Shown here: positions 19,837 through 27,906 of the stretch, piece by piece | Numbering within the stretch: the stretch's first letter is position 1 | Layout: each line of letters begins with the position of its first letter | Assembly (NCBI RefSeq): GCF_006439055.1 | Contig: NZ_RCZC01000003.1 | Location: forward strand, 124,001-188,000 | DNA length: 64,000 nt | Direction of reading: 5' to 3' | Source of the DNA: Sphingomonas glacialis | GTDB lineage: Bacteria > Pseudomonadota > Alphaproteobacteria > Sphingomonadales > Sphingomonadaceae | Notes under the pieces: generated by a model | Database searches by the model: none | Told to the model about the DNA's origin: nothing | Seen by the model: only the letters and a program-made list of their open reading frames with translations | Program-made: the position numbers and the translations under genes

Positions 19837-19958
19837 CTTCACGCGCTTCCCCTGGCGAAGGCTGGGGCCCAAGCGTGGAATGGTTGCAAGACGGCGTTGC
19901 GATAGAAGACCGAGATATTCGCTCCTGGGCCCCGGCCTTCGCTGGGAAGCGCGAAGGA
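19837..19958. repeat. Long imperfect inverted repeat, REP-like
   Basis: Two arms of about 34 bases (19837-19871 and 19924-19958) are near-perfect reverse complements; shared cores are GCGAAGGCTGGGGCCCA and its partner TGGGCCCCGGCCTTCGC. They flank about 50 bases without a reading frame. The layout resembles paired extragenic palindromes of alphaproteobacterial genomes. It lies between the Uma2 remnant and the helicase gene. Confidence 0.75.
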
Positions 19959-20017
19959 TCTGGCAAACCCGCCCCTCCATCGTTGCCATTCCGTTCCAGC
20001 CACGCGATATACCCAGC

Positions 20018-22741
20018 GTGACCGCGCTCCCCTATCCCGCGCTCCATGCGAGCCACAGCGGCATCTGGATCGCCGATGCCGAAGGCACGCGGCCGATCGG
20101 GCGCGGCGAGGCGATCCGCATTGTTGCCGATACCCCCGTCATCCTGCTCAATGCCGCCTTGATCGGGCAGCGGCTCGGCTATGCCGACCTGTCGGGGCTC
20201 GACCTGCTCGAACTGTTCGCCTTCCTCTGCCCGGCGCGCTTCATGGTGCCGACACCGCGCGGCCTCGCGCGGGTCGCCGGCCTGGAAGCGCCGAGCGAGG
20301 ACGGTGAGATTGCCGCCTTCCTGCGCGAGGCGGCGGTGGCGCTGCTCGGCATGACCGAGCCGGGCGCCGACTGGCCCGAGCGCGAAGGCGCGTGGACCGC
20401 TGCGCAATCGCTGTTCAAGCTGCGCTGGACCTGGGCGCCGATCCTCGCACAGCGGCTCAAGACGCCCGACGTCGCTGAACGCTGGCTGTTCTCGAAGCTC
20501 GGCGAATGGTCCGAAGGTGCTCCCCGCCCACAACCGCGCACCGTCACGCTCGACGCCGACGAGACGCAGGCGCGGCTCGCCCACCTCACCGGCAGCGCCG
20601 CCGAGCAACGCTCGGGGCAACGCGCCTATGCCCAGGCGGCGCGCGAGGCGTTCGGCCCGCGCATGGCGCAGGGCGCGCCCAACATGGTGCTCGCTGAAGC
20701 CGGCACGGGGATCGGCAAGACGCTCGGCTATCTCGCGCCCGCCTCGCTCTGGGCCGAGAAGGCCGATGGCGCGGTGTGGGTGTCGACCTTCACCAAGGCG
20801 CTACAACGGCAATTGGGGCATGAAAGCGCCCGGCTCTTCCCCGACGCCGCGACGCGCCGCGCGAAAGTCGTCACGCGCAAGGGTCGCGAGAATTACCTCT
20901 GTCTGCTCAATCTCGAGGATGCGCTGCAGGGCGGATTCGCCGGCCGCGCGGCGATCCTCGCGCAGCTCGTCGCGCGCTGGGCGGCCTATAGCGCCGACGG
21001 CGACATGGTCGGCGGCGATCTGCCCGGCTGGCTCCCCACGCTGTTCCGCCGCAACGGTGCGACCGCGTTGACCGACCGGCGCGGCGAGTGCGTCTATGCC
21101 GGCTGCCCGCATTACCGAAAGTGCTTCATCGAAAAGGCGGCGCGCGCGAGTGCCGACGCAGATCTCGTCATTGCCAACCATGCGCTGGTGATGGTCAACG
21201 CGGCGCGCGGCCGCGAATCCACGACGCGCCCGACCCGCTATGTGTTCGACGAGGGGCATCATCTGTTCGATGCCGCCGATGCGATGTTCTCGACCGCGCT
21301 GACCGGCTCCGAGACGATCGAGCTCCGCCGCTGGGTGCTCGGCCCCGAATCGGGCGGGCGCGGGCGGCGGCGGGGCTTGGCCGCGCGGCTGTCCGACGTG
21401 GCGAGCTATGACGAAGGCGGGGCGCGCGCGATCGCCGATGCGGTGGCGGCGGCGCAGGGGCTGGCGAGCGACGGCTGGCTCCAGCGGATCGGCGAAGGCG
21501 CGCCGTTCGGTCCGGTCGAGACGTTGCTCGCCGCTGTGCGCGGCCTCACCTACGCCCGCGCCGAGGCGGAAGGCGACGCGGGCTATGCGCTCGAGACCGA
21601 ACTCGCCGAGCCCGACCCCGGGCTGATCGAAGCGGCCGGCCCCGCCGCGCACGCGCTCGACGCGCTCGTCCGGCCGCTCGTCGCACTCGGACGCCGGCTC
21701 GAGGCAGTGCTCGAGGAAGGGCCCGACTGGATGGACGGCCAGGCGCGCGCGCGGATCGAAGGCGCGGTCGCCTCGCTCGGCTGGCGCGCCGAGACGGTCG
21801 CGGCCTGGCTGTCGCTGCTCGCGCGGATCGGCGGGCCGGCCTCGCCCGATTTCGTCGATTGGCTCGCGGTCGACCGCGTCGAGGGCCGTGAATACGATAT
21901 CGGGCTGCACCGCCACTGGCTCGACCCGACCCGCCCGTTCGCCGAGACCGTGCTCAAACAGGCGCACGGCGTACTCGTCACCTCGGCGACGCTGCGCGGC
22001 GGCGGGGCCGATGGCGAGGAAGGCTGGGGCGTCGCTGAGGCGCGTACCGGCGCCAACCATCTGCTGCGCGGCGCGAGCCGCTTCGCGGCGACCTCGCCGT
22101 TCAATTATGCCGACCAGGCCGAGGTGCTGATCGTCACCGACGTCAAGCGCGGCGACATGGGCGCGCTCGCCAACGCCTATGCGCGCCTGGCCGTCGCGAG
22201 CCGCGGCGGGATGCTCGGGCTGTTCACCGCGATCCGACGCCTGCGCGGCGTCCATGCGCGGATCGCCGATCGTCTCGCGCGCGAGGGGCTTCCGCTCTAC
22301 GCGCAGCATGTCGACCCGATCGACACCGGCACGCTAGTCGATATCTTCCGCGACGATCCGGCGGCGTCATTGCTCGGCACCGATGCCTTGCGCGACGGCG
22401 TCGATGTCCCCGGCCGCTCGCTCCGCCTCGTTGTGCTCGAAGGCGTGCCCTGGCCCAAGCCGACCGTGCTCCACGCCGCGCGCCGTCTCGCCGGCGGCGG
22501 CAGCGCGTATGACGATCGCATCGTCCGCGCCCGCATGGCGCAGGCGTTCGGCCGGCTGATCCGCCGTGCCGACGATCATGGCGCGTTCGTCCTCTTGTCG
22601 GCAGCGATGCCGTCGCGCCTGCTCACCGCCTTCCCGCCGGGGGTGAAGATCACGCGCTGCACGCTCGACGAAGCGGTCGCGCGTGCGGGAGCGCTTCCCT
22701 CTGGGCTGCAAACGGGGCATGAGGCACGCGAACCCGCCTGA
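20018..22741 (+). CDS. DinG-like superfamily 2 DNA helicase (XPD family)
   Basis: A 907-residue ATP-dependent helicase. Motif I is AGTGIGKT (about 228-235), motif II is DEGH and motif VI is QAFGRLIRR near the C-terminus. Four cysteines between motifs I and II (YLC, then GEC, AGC and RKC) look like the 4Fe-4S cluster of XPD/DinG helicases. A roughly 220-residue N-terminal region precedes the motor and is unlike E. coli DinG. The start is taken as the GTG at 20018; the frame is open further upstream but runs through the inverted repeat. It probably acts in unwinding recombination intermediates or R-loops. sixA follows after 11 bases. Confidence 0.9.
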   Translation: MTALPYPALHASHSGIWIADAEGTRPIGRGEAIRIVADTPVILLNAALIGQRLGYADLSGLDLLELFAFLCPARFMVPTPRGLARVAGLEAPSEDGEIAAFLREAAVALLGMTEPGADWPEREGAWTAAQSLFKLRWTWAPILAQRLKTPDVAERWLFSKLGEWSEGAPRPQPRTVTLDADETQARLAHLTGSAAEQRSGQRAYAQAAREAFGPRMAQGAPNMVLAEAGTGIGKTLGYLAPASLWAEKADGAVWVSTFTKALQRQLGHESARLFPDAATRRAKVVTRKGRENYLCLLNLEDALQGGFAGRAAILAQLVARWAAYSADGDMVGGDLPGWLPTLFRRNGATALTDRRGECVYAGCPHYRKCFIEKAARASADADLVIANHALVMVNAARGRESTTRPTRYVFDEGHHLFDAADAMFSTALTGSETIELRRWVLGPESGGRGRRRGLAARLSDVASYDEGGARAIADAVAAAQGLASDGWLQRIGEGAPFGPVETLLAAVRGLTYARAEAEGDAGYALETELAEPDPGLIEAAGPAAHALDALVRPLVALGRRLEAVLEEGPDWMDGQARARIEGAVASLGWRAETVAAWLSLLARIGGPASPDFVDWLAVDRVEGREYDIGLHRHWLDPTRPFAETVLKQAHGVLVTSATLRGGGADGEEGWGVAEARTGANHLLRGASRFAATSPFNYADQAEVLIVTDVKRGDMGALANAYARLAVASRGGMLGLFTAIRRLRGVHARIADRLAREGLPLYAQHVDPIDTGTLVDIFRDDPAASLLGTDALRDGVDVPGRSLRLVVLEGVPWPKPTVLHAARRLAGGGSAYDDRIVRARMAQAFGRLIRRADDHGAFVLLSAAMPSRLLTAFPPGVKITRCTLDEAVARAGALPSGLQTGHEAREPA

Positions 22742-22752
22742 CGGAGACTCGC

Positions 22753-23301
22753 ATGACCGCCGGCACCAAGACGCTGACGCTGCTCCGCCACGCCAAATCG
22801 GGCTGGGACGACCCCGCGCTGCGCGATTACGATCGCGGGCTCAACGCCAAGGGCAAGCGCGCCGCGGCGCTGATCGGCGGCCAGCTTCGCAAGACGCCCG
22901 ACGCGTTCGACCATGTCGTCGCCTCGCCCGCAGTGCGCGTCGTCGAGACGCTCGAACAGGTCGAGGTCGGCTATGGCCGCACGCTTGCACCACGCTTCGA
23001 CCGGCGGATCTACCTCGCCTCGGCCGTGACCTTGCTCGATATCGTCCACGAAACCCCCGCCGAGGCGACGCATATCCTGCTCGTCGGGCACAATCCTGGG
23101 CTCGAGGATCTGGCGATGCTGCTCGTCCCAGCATCGGACGAGCCGCTGCGCGTCGCACTCGAGGCGAAATATCCGACCGCGACGATCGCGGAGCTCAGCT
23201 TCGAGGGCGCATGGGGCGATCTCGCGGCCGGTAGCGCACGGCTCACCCGCTTCGTCCGCCCGCGCGATCTCGACCCCGCGCTCGGCCCCGACGAGGACTG
23301 A
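22753..23301 (+). CDS. sixA: SixA-like histidine phosphatase
   Basis: A 182-residue member of the histidine phosphatase superfamily. The catalytic RHG-type motif is LRHAKSGWDD (R12, H13) and the second histidine lies in LVGHNPGLEDL. Length and the K-S-x-W-D signature fit SixA phosphohistidine phosphatases, which act on phosphorelay or PTS proteins, but the true substrate cannot be read from the sequence. A GGAG site precedes the ATG, and it is probably co-transcribed with the helicase gene. Confidence 0.88.
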   Translation: MTAGTKTLTLLRHAKSGWDDPALRDYDRGLNAKGKRAAALIGGQLRKTPDAFDHVVASPAVRVVETLEQVEVGYGRTLAPRFDRRIYLASAVTLLDIVHETPAEATHILLVGHNPGLEDLAMLLVPASDEPLRVALEAKYPTATIAELSFEGAWGDLAAGSARLTRFVRPRDLDPALGPDED

Positions 23302-23304
23302 GCC

Positions 23305-23832
23305 TCACACCTTCCCGAGCAGCCCCTTCAACCCCGCCAGCGCGCCGGCGGGCTTGGCCTCTTCCTCGCTGATTACCCCTGCCGCGCGCAATGCCGCCGC
23401 GGCATTGGGGCCGCGCGGGAACGGATCGAGCGCGAGCGCCATCGTTTCCGCTGCCGCCTCGCCGAGATCGATCGCCGCGCCGTCATACGGCATCGTGTCG
23501 AGCGCATCGAGATCGAGCTCGATCTCCTCCTCGGCGGCGGCTTCCTGTTCGGTGACGAAGCGCAAAGCGACCTCTTCCGACACCGTTTGCGGCAACGGCT
23601 CGTCGGTCACCGAACAGGCCTGAACGACCGCCGCGCTCACTGCGCCGCGCGCGACCACGCCGGCGGCATCGCGCTTGACGCGGAAGGTCGCCTCGAGCCG
23701 GTCAATCGAGACCAGCCCGAAGCGTGTGGCGAGCGCCGCGCGTTCGGCCTCGCCCGCGACGATCGCGATGCTGCGCTCGCCCTCGCCTATCGTGTCGATC
23801 CGCTCCAGCCGTGAAAATTCAGGCGTGCTCAT
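23305..23832 (-). CDS. DUF177 / YceD-family protein
   Basis: A 175-residue cytoplasmic protein of the YceD family, whose members affect large-subunit rRNA accumulation. Family features are the VVQACSVTDEPLPQTVSEEVALRFV core with one conserved Cys, a long acidic stretch (AAAEEEIELDLDALD) and a PFPRGPN segment near the C-terminus. In many bacteria it precedes rpmF and plsX; neither is present here. Its ATG overlaps the stop of the bc1 chaperone gene (ATGA), so the pair is co-translated. Confidence 0.88.
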   Translation of the reverse strand: MSTPEFSRLERIDTIGEGERSIAIVAGEAERAALATRFGLVSIDRLEATFRVKRDAAGVVARGAVSAAVVQACSVTDEPLPQTVSEEVALRFVTEQEAAAEEEIELDLDALDTMPYDGAAIDLGEAAAETMALALDPFPRGPNAAAALRAAGVISEEEAKPAGALAGLKGLLGKV

Positions 23833-24338
23833 GCAATATCTCCTGCGATCACCGACTCGGTCGGTCGTGCCGCCAGCGCGTCGCGCAGCGCGAACAAGGC
23901 GGCTTCGGTATGTGCGATCGCGGCGGCATCGGGCAGGCCGCTGCGGTACAGGTTGCGCGCGAGCGCCTGGTTCAGGTCGCCCGCGGCCAGCCCGTCGCGA
24001 TACGCGCCGAGGCGCCCGCCGAGCATCCCCATCATCTTGCCGATATGCTTGCCGACGCCGATGTCGCCGATTCCGCTCTCGCGCAATTGCCCGTCCATGT
24101 CGGTGACGAAGCGCTCGGTCAGCCGCGCGCTTGCCGGGCCGGCCTCAGGAACGTCCTCGAGCCGCAGCAGTACGAGCGACATCACCGCCGCGACCATGTC
24201 GAAACGGCCGTCGAGCGTATCGGGGACGCCGCCCGATTCATACCAATGCGGCGCCCGTGCGATCTCGATCACGCGGGTGTAGAGCAGCAATGCGGTGTCG
24301 TCGGGCGCACCCCCCAGCAGCTTCGAAAACCAGCCCAA
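23829..24338 (-). CDS. Ubiquinol-cytochrome c reductase assembly chaperone (CBP3/UQCC1 family)
   Basis: A 169-residue protein related to the mitochondrial Cbp3 chaperone that assists cytochrome b insertion into complex III. Recognisable parts are LYTRVIEIARAPHWYE, PDTLDGRFDMVAAVMSLVLLRL and LTERFVTDMDGQLRESGIGDIGVGKHIGKM. I take a TTG at 24338 as start, giving MGWFSKLLGG; no ATG lies near the conserved N-terminus. The gene is divergent from bamE (112-base gap) and overlaps DUF177 by 4 bases, the usual alphaproteobacterial neighbourhood. Confidence 0.88.
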   Translation of the reverse strand: MGWFSKLLGGAPDDTALLLYTRVIEIARAPHWYESGGVPDTLDGRFDMVAAVMSLVLLRLEDVPEAGPASARLTERFVTDMDGQLRESGIGDIGVGKHIGKMMGMLGGRLGAYRDGLAAGDLNQALARNLYRSGLPDAAAIAHTEAALFALRDALAARPTESVIAGDIA

Positions 24339-24449
24339 AAGTCTCGTGTCCCTTCGCGCCCTTGTTTGGCCGCCTTTCCCGGCATATTGAGGCTTCGTGT
24401 CCGCGGGTGCAATGCGTCGTGGCCAGCTTTGGTGCCTTGGAGAGTGTTG

Positions 24450-24953
24450 ATGAGCCTTAAGTCCGTCCGCCAGTTGACGGCTGCCGCCCTCCTCGCATCG
24501 TGCGTGTTCGGGGCGAGCGCCTGCGTGCCGCTCAAATCGCACCAGGGCTATGTCATCGATGCCGATCTCGTGAACTCGGTCCAGGCCGGGACCGATACGC
24601 GCCAGTCGGTGCTCGCGACGCTCGGCAAGCCGACCTTCACCTCCGACTTCAACCAGGGTGACTGGTATTATGTTTCGCGCGAGACGCGGAACTACGCGTA
24701 CAACAACCCGCATGTCCGCGAGCAGACGACGCTGCGCATCAGCTTCGACGAAAAGGGCAATGTCAGCGCGGTGCGCCGCTCGGGCGTCGAGCAGGTCGCG
24801 TCGATCAGCCCGTCGGGCAAGACCACGCCGACGCTCGGCAAGAAGCGCAGCTTCTTCGACGAACTGTTCGGCAATATCGGTACGGTCGGCGCAGTCGGCG
24901 GCGGCGGCCAGGGCGGCCAGAGCAACACCGGCGGCGGTCGCGACACGCCGTAA
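24450..24953 (+). CDS. bamE: Outer-membrane assembly lipoprotein BamE (SmpA/OmlA)
   Basis: A 167-residue lipoprotein of the BAM complex. A signal peptide carries two possible lipidation cysteines: LASC (C18), which fits the lipobox best, and ASAC (C25). The BamE fold is visible in VQAGTDTRQSVLATLGKPTF and in NQGDWYYVSRETRNYA. The C-terminus ends in a Gly/Gln-rich tail (GGGGQGGQSNTGGG) of unclear role. GGAGAG lies 6 bases before the ATG. Confidence 0.92.
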   Translation: MSLKSVRQLTAAALLASCVFGASACVPLKSHQGYVIDADLVNSVQAGTDTRQSVLATLGKPTFTSDFNQGDWYYVSRETRNYAYNNPHVREQTTLRISFDEKGNVSAVRRSGVEQVASISPSGKTTPTLGKKRSFFDELFGNIGTVGAVGGGGQGGQSNTGGGRDTP

Positions 24954-25081
24954 CCCCCCTTTTCGCGACAGCCGTTCCTGACGGATTGCTGACAAACGCA
25001 TTCGCATTGCGTTCAGTGGCGGGGTGCGAAATCCTCTTCATGGCCTGGCCGCTCTTTGGCTGGCTGGAGATGGAGGATACA

Positions 25082-25588
25082 GTGCGTAAGCTGATTTTGA
25101 CCGCCCTGATGGCGGCGACCTTGGTTCCCGTCGCGGCGAGTGCGCAGTCGAACGACGAGCTGCGGCGCGACCGCCGCGACATCCGCCAGGAGCAGCGCGA
25201 TCTGCAGGACGCGCGGATGCGCGGCGACCGCCGCGACATTCGCGACCAGCGCGAGGACGTCCGCGACGCGCGCCAGGAATATCGCGAGGATCTGCGCGAT
25301 CGCGACCGCGCCTGGGGCCGCGATGATTGGCGCGGCTGGCGCGACCGCAACCCGAACTTCTATGCCCGCGGCAATTGGAACGCACCGTTCCGCTACACCG
25401 CGTTCCGCCCGGGCCTGCGCATCGCGCCGAACTATTATGGCGGGCGCTACATCATCTCGGATCCGTGGCGCTATCGCCTGCCCCGCCCCGGCTTCGGCCA
25501 GCAATGGACGCGGCACTATAACGACGTGATCCTTGTCGATACGCGGCGCGGCTATGTCGTCCAGGTGATCCGCGGCTTCTACCGCTAA
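25082..25588 (+). CDS. RcnB-family periplasmic protein
   Basis: From the GTG at 25082, which has GGAGG 5 bases upstream, the protein has 168 residues: a signal peptide (RKLILTALMAATLVPVAASA), an Arg/Asp/Glu/Gln-rich helical segment with repeated DRRDIR and QRDLQDAR units (about 27-75), and a C-terminal RcnB domain ending in DVILVDTRRGYVVQVIRGFY. RcnB proteins take part in nickel/cobalt homeostasis in E. coli; a general envelope role is as likely here. Upstream codons have signal-like character but no start site. Confidence 0.82.
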   Translation: MRKLILTALMAATLVPVAASAQSNDELRRDRRDIRQEQRDLQDARMRGDRRDIRDQREDVRDARQEYREDLRDRDRAWGRDDWRGWRDRNPNFYARGNWNAPFRYTAFRPGLRIAPNYYGGRYIISDPWRYRLPRPGFGQQWTRHYNDVILVDTRRGYVVQVIRGFYR

Positions 25589-25601
25589 GACTGTTCGTCA
25601 C

Positions 25602-25643
25602 GGGCGGCGGCCGTCTCCGAAAGGGGGCGGCCGTCGCTTTTTT
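25602..25643 (+). terminator. Intrinsic terminator after the RcnB-like gene
   Basis: A 12-pair stem in which a perfect CGGCCG/CGGCCG core is extended by G-C and G-U pairs, followed by TTTTTT. It faces the end of the convergent pbpC gene. Confidence 0.75.
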
Positions 25644-25658
25644 AGCGGCCCTCGCTTT

Positions 25659-27902
25659 TCATCGGATGGTGAAGAGCACCTGATCGACCACACGCCCGGC
25701 GACATCGGTCAGCCGCAGCCGGTGGCGACCCGGCCCGGCGATGATCTGCGGCTGCGAATCGGCCGCCCCGAGATCGGTCTTGTCGAGCCACAGCCGATGC
25801 GCCGTCACCGCGCCCGACACGTCGACCGAGAGGCGTTGCCGGTCGGGCGGAATGTCGGGGTCGATCGCATAGACGCTGCCCGACACCGGATTGGTGATCC
25901 GCGGGCGGCGCGACTCGGCGGGGGCGACCGCGATCTGCGTCTGGCCGGTGCCGGCGAGGAAATATTCGGTGCGCGGCTGTTCGATCGCGTTCGCGAAGGT
26001 GATCGCGCGCGCTTCGATCCCCGCCGGACGCGGGGGCGGGCTGCCGCGCGTGTCGGCGTTGAGCGCGAGCATGATGTCGCGCCACACCGGTGCTGCGCCG
26101 CTCACGCCCGAGACGGCGCGCATCGAATCGCCCTCGAGATTCCCGACCCACACGGCGACCGTATATTTCTGCGTGAAGCCGATGCACCAATTGTCGCGCA
26201 GCGCCTTGCTCGTGCCCGTCTTCACCGCCGCCCAGAAGGGCAGGTGCAGCGCCGAATCGAGCCCGAAGGTCACCGCGCGCGCATTCGAATCGGCCATCAT
26301 GTCGGCGACGAGCCACGCCGCCTGCGGTGTCGTGATCGCGTGCGGCGACTCGCGGGGCGAATCGAGTGTCAGCCGCAGTGGCGACCAGCGGCCGGCTTGC
26401 TCGAGGCTGCGATAGGCGGCGGCCTGTTCGAGCAGGGTCACTTCCGCCGAGCCAAGCGCGAGCGAGAAGCCGTAATAATCGCCATCCTCGACCAGCCCGC
26501 GATATCCCGTATCCCACAACCGGTCGCGAAACGCCTCGACCCCGACGAGCAGCAGCGTGCGCACCGCGGGCACGTTGAGCGACCCTGCCAGCGCCGCGCG
26601 CGCCGACACCGGCCCCTTGAAGCCGCGATCGTAATTCTGCGGGACGTACAGCCCCGAGGCGGTGTCGAGCTGGACCGGCGAATCGTCGAGGATCGAGGCG
26701 GGGGTGAGATAGCCCTTCTCGATCGCTTGCGCGTAGAGGAAGGGTTTGAGCGTCGATCCGGCCTGGCGATAGCTGTTCGCGCCGTCGACCGCGGGCGCAG
26801 TCGACGCGCCGCCGATCCCGCCGACATAGGCGAGCACATCGCCGCTTTCATTGTCGATCACCACCGCAGCGCCGTCGCGCGCGCGCGCGCCGCCGAGGCC
26901 CTGCAGCTGGCGTTTGAGCGCGACGATCGCGAGGCTCTGGATGCGGCGGTCGAGCGTGGTGGTGACCTTGAGGCCGGGCTTGGTCAGCAAGCGGTCGGAA
27001 AGATGCGGCGCAAGGCCGGGGTCTAGCTGCAGGCTGCGCGCCGGACCGAGCATCGACGCCGCCTCACCCGCAAAGCGCGCGCAATCGCGCTCGTGGCTGA
27101 CCGCGCAGGCGCGCCGCCCGACGCTGGCGGGGTCGGCCTGTGGATCGGGGAGGAGCGCTGCGAGCAACAGCGCATCGTCGCGCGCGAGCGCGTCAGGGGT
27201 CTTGCCGAACAGCCCGAGCGCGGCCGCGCCGATCCCCTGCGCCTCGCCGCGGAAGCCCGCGAGGTTGAGATAGGCCTCGAGAATCTCGTCCTTCGACCAA
27301 TGTGATTCGAGCGCCCAGGCGGCGCGCATCTGGCGGAGCTTGTCCCAGACGTGGCGCTGGCCCGGCACGGCAAGATCAGGCGCGAGAAAGCCGGCGACCT
27401 GCATCGACAGCGTGCTCGCGCCGCGTGCGCGCGTTCCCTGCGCGCGGTCGCGCGCGACGCCGAGCAAGGCGAGCCAGTCGACGCCGCCATGATGGAAGAA
27501 GCGGCGGTCCTCGACGCCGACGATCGTGTCGCGCGTGACCGGCGAGACGTGGGGCAGCGGTGTCCAGGCGAGCCGTCGCGCCGCGAAATTGACGCGTGCG
27601 CTGTCGATCAGCACGCCGTCCCGGTCGTAGAGCCACGCCTCGGACGGACGCCACGCCGCGCGGACATGCGCATAGCCGGGCAGCGGCGGGGGAAGCGTGG
27701 CGTAATCGATCGCGACGAAGGCGAGGAGCGCCAGCGCCAGCGCCGAAACCGTCATCCCCTGCCGGGTGCGCAGCATCGCCCAGGTCGCCGCGGTTCTCCC
27801 GCGGATGCTGGAATCCCACGCATCGAAGCGCCGCGCCCAGTCGCCTGGCCTCCCGCGTATACGGGAGGCCAGCTCGAGCAGAGACTTCCTCAGCCGTTCC
27901 AC
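25659..27902 (-). CDS. pbpC: Penicillin-binding protein 1C
   Basis: Bifunctional peptidoglycan synthase of 747 residues anchored by one N-terminal membrane segment (about 50-68). The glycosyltransferase domain has EDRRFFHHGGVD and an altered second motif, GASTLSMQVAGFL. The transpeptidase has SxxK in STLKPF (near 384), SLN (near 440) and KTGTS (near 561). A C-terminal BiPBP_C domain (ITNPVSGSVYAIDPDIPPDRQ) identifies the 1C class. It starts 4 bases after the alpha-2-macroglobulin gene, the arrangement proposed as a defence and repair pair in many proteobacteria. Confidence 0.95.
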   Translation of the reverse strand: MERLRKSLLELASRIRGRPGDWARRFDAWDSSIRGRTAATWAMLRTRQGMTVSALALALLAFVAIDYATLPPPLPGYAHVRAAWRPSEAWLYDRDGVLIDSARVNFAARRLAWTPLPHVSPVTRDTIVGVEDRRFFHHGGVDWLALLGVARDRAQGTRARGASTLSMQVAGFLAPDLAVPGQRHVWDKLRQMRAAWALESHWSKDEILEAYLNLAGFRGEAQGIGAAALGLFGKTPDALARDDALLLAALLPDPQADPASVGRRACAVSHERDCARFAGEAASMLGPARSLQLDPGLAPHLSDRLLTKPGLKVTTTLDRRIQSLAIVALKRQLQGLGGARARDGAAVVIDNESGDVLAYVGGIGGASTAPAVDGANSYRQAGSTLKPFLYAQAIEKGYLTPASILDDSPVQLDTASGLYVPQNYDRGFKGPVSARAALAGSLNVPAVRTLLLVGVEAFRDRLWDTGYRGLVEDGDYYGFSLALGSAEVTLLEQAAAYRSLEQAGRWSPLRLTLDSPRESPHAITTPQAAWLVADMMADSNARAVTFGLDSALHLPFWAAVKTGTSKALRDNWCIGFTQKYTVAVWVGNLEGDSMRAVSGVSGAAPVWRDIMLALNADTRGSPPPRPAGIEARAITFANAIEQPRTEYFLAGTGQTQIAVAPAESRRPRITNPVSGSVYAIDPDIPPDRQRLSVDVSGAVTAHRLWLDKTDLGAADSQPQIIAGPGRHRLRLTDVAGRVVDQVLFTIR

Positions 27903-27906
27903 CTGC

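Noticed and set aside
19820..20017. Insertion sequence remnant
   Set aside because: There is no transposase fragment, and the inverted repeats are close together and REP-like rather than ends of an element.
25072..25085. Earlier start of the RcnB-like gene near 24986
   Set aside because: The GTG at 25082 has GGAGG at ideal spacing and begins a standard signal peptide; the longer N-terminus has neither.
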